Source: JAHEEM01 sp036396795 | GTDB lineage: Bacteria > Pseudomonadota > Gammaproteobacteria > Steroidobacterales > Rariloculaceae | NCBI GenBank assembly: GCA_036396795.1 | Contig: DASWKF010000022.1 | Location: forward strand, 1-13,868 | Reading direction: 5' to 3' | Length of the DNA: 13,868 nt | Shown here: positions 13,191 to 13,868 of the stretch, piece by piece | How positions within the stretch are numbered: position 1 is the stretch's first letter | How the letters are laid out: each line of letters opens with the position of its first letter | The notes under the pieces: model-generated | Seen by the model: the letters and a program-made list of their open reading frames with translations, nothing else | Told to the model about the DNA's origin: nothing | Database searches by the model: none | Made by a program: the position numbers and the translations under genes

Positions 13191-13237
13191 ATGCACGGGA
13201 GCGTAGCCTGAATGTGCATTCTTGCCATCCTACGGCC

Positions 13238-13269
13238 GTTCTAGAACGCCGCGCCGCCTGTTCTAGAAC
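13238..13269. promoter_or_regulatory. Two identical 10-bp palindromes, candidate tandem operator
   Basis: The perfect palindrome GTTCTAGAAC occurs at 13238-13247 and 13260-13269, with centres 22 bp apart (about two helical turns). Both lie between the regulator stop (13277) and the transporter. No T-run follows on the minus strand, so a terminator is unlikely even though the two copies could pair with each other. A weak promoter may overlap the left copy: TTCTAG, then 17 nt, then AAGAAT on the minus strand. The adjacent NarL-type regulator is the obvious but unproven ligand. Confidence 0.55.
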
Positions 13270-13276
13270 GAGGACT

Positions 13277-13868
13277 TCAGCCGTTACCGGCCTTGCGCGG
13301 CCTTGCGGCAGCCATGAGCTCGGCCCTGGTGGATACCCCGAAAGCGTAGTACACGGCGTGGGCGTGCTGCCTCACCGTGGTCTCCTCGATGTCCAGCGCC
13401 TTCGCGATCTGCGCGTTGCTCTGGCCCGTCAGCATGCGCGCCAGGACTTCGCGCTGCCGCTTCGTGAGCCGGCCCTGCGCCGATCCTGCGCCGTTGGCCT
13501 GCGGCGGTCCCGGCTCGAGCTCGCCCAGGATTTCGGGGGGGACGTAGCGCCCGCCCTCCGCCACGAGGCGCAGCGCGTTCAGCAGCACCGGCACCGCCGC
13601 GCTCTTCGGTAGAAACCCCGCCACGCCGGCGGCGAGCGCGGCCCGGATCGACCTGGCGTCGGTGCTCGCCGACACGACGAGCACCGGCACCGCCGGGTGC
13701 GCCTCGCGGAACCGGAGCACCGAGTCCATGCCGGCGCAGCCCGGCAGCCCGAGGTCGAGCAGGACGAGGCCCAAGGCGCACCTTCCCGCTTCTTCGAGGG
13801 CGCCGGCAAGGGACTTCACGGTACGCACGTCGGCTCCCGGCAGGGCCCGCAGCACGGCGGCGCCGAGA
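13277..13868 (-). CDS. LuxR/NarL-family response regulator (N-terminus cut by window edge)
   Basis: The frame is open to the window edge. The first in-window start-like codon, GTG 13855, is probably internal, because the acidic pair at the beginning of a receiver domain is missing. Counting from that GTG, the receiver has LVLLDLGLPG with phospho-acceptor Asp34, a Ser62 at the conserved Ser/Thr position (VLVVSAS) and Lys84 in FLPKS, so phosphorylation looks possible. The LuxR-type helix-turn-helix is at about 129-184, with LTKRQREVLARM, NAQIAKALDI and TVRQHAHAVYYAFGVSTRAEL. Two-component regulators of this family bind short inverted repeats as dimers. It is on the same strand as the T1SS genes and ends about 100 nt before them, so it may regulate them. 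No sensor kinase is in the window. Confidence 0.93.
   Translation of the reverse strand, partial: LGAAVLRALPGADVRTVKSLAGALEEAGRCALGLVLLDLGLPGCAGMDSVLRFREAHPAVPVLVVSASTDARSIRAALAAGVAGFLPKSAAVPVLLNALRLVAEGGRYVPPEILGELEPGPPQANGAGSAQGRLTKRQREVLARMLTGQSNAQIAKALDIEETTVRQHAHAVYYAFGVSTRAELMAAARPRKAGNG

Noticed and set aside
12406..13206. Plus-strand open frame opposite the transporter
   Set aside because: No recognisable domain, and it lies opposite a transporter with all ABC motifs intact.
13210..13221. Short inverted repeat gaatg-tg-cattc upstream of the transporter
   Set aside because: Five-base arms are too short to separate from chance without comparison to other genomes.
13238..13269. Intrinsic terminator formed by the two palindromes
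   Set aside because: The copies could pair as a 10-bp stem, but no T-run follows on the minus strand and the stem is not GC-rich. The operator reading is simpler.

Overview
The window looks like a high-GC proteobacterial chromosome segment. The evidence is HlyB-type type I secretion (T1SS), an RTX exoprotein, a NarL/FixJ-type response regulator, and GC of roughly 65-77% in most lines counted by eye. The exact taxon cannot be read from the sequence. Every supported gene lies on the minus strand and reads right to left. In that order they are a LuxR/NarL-family response regulator (13868-13277, N-terminus cut by the window edge), a T1SS ABC transporter (about 13113-11077, probably starting further upstream at an ATT), a small exported protein of unknown function (11099-10275), and one enormous open frame (10228 to beyond position 1).

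The giant frame dominates the window. It runs without a stop for 3,409 codons and leaves on the left side, so its C-terminus, where an RTX secretion signal would sit, is not visible. Its N-terminus is a GH24/T4-lysozyme-like domain (about residues 15-235), with Glu26, Asp37 and Thr43 matching the T4 lysozyme catalytic set. After a linker come about eight blocks of RTX calcium-binding repeats. These alternate with about nine strand-rich modules that end in an F-x-D-G-T-like motif. There are also an unassigned Ser/Gln-rich insert, a duplicated two-copy module, a cadherin-like domain and a tandem array of 110-113-residue units arranged as AB pairs with an exact 669-bp period.

The small exported protein overlaps the transporter stop by 23 nt and ends 46 nt before the RTX start, so the three genes look like one operon: exporter, periplasmic protein, exported substrate. 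No membrane-fusion protein or TolC-like gene is in the window. Between the regulator and the transporter are two perfect copies of a 10-bp palindrome spaced 22 bp centre to centre, a good candidate operator.

The most interesting signal is a lower-GC stretch (about 45-53% in most lines counted) from roughly 8,760 to 11,220. It begins inside the 3' end of the transporter, spans the whole exported-protein gene and ends in the RTX gene just after the lysozyme-like head and first RTX block. This suggests the lysozyme head and its neighbour were exchanged as a cassette, with the neighbour possibly an immunity or partner protein. That last point is inference.
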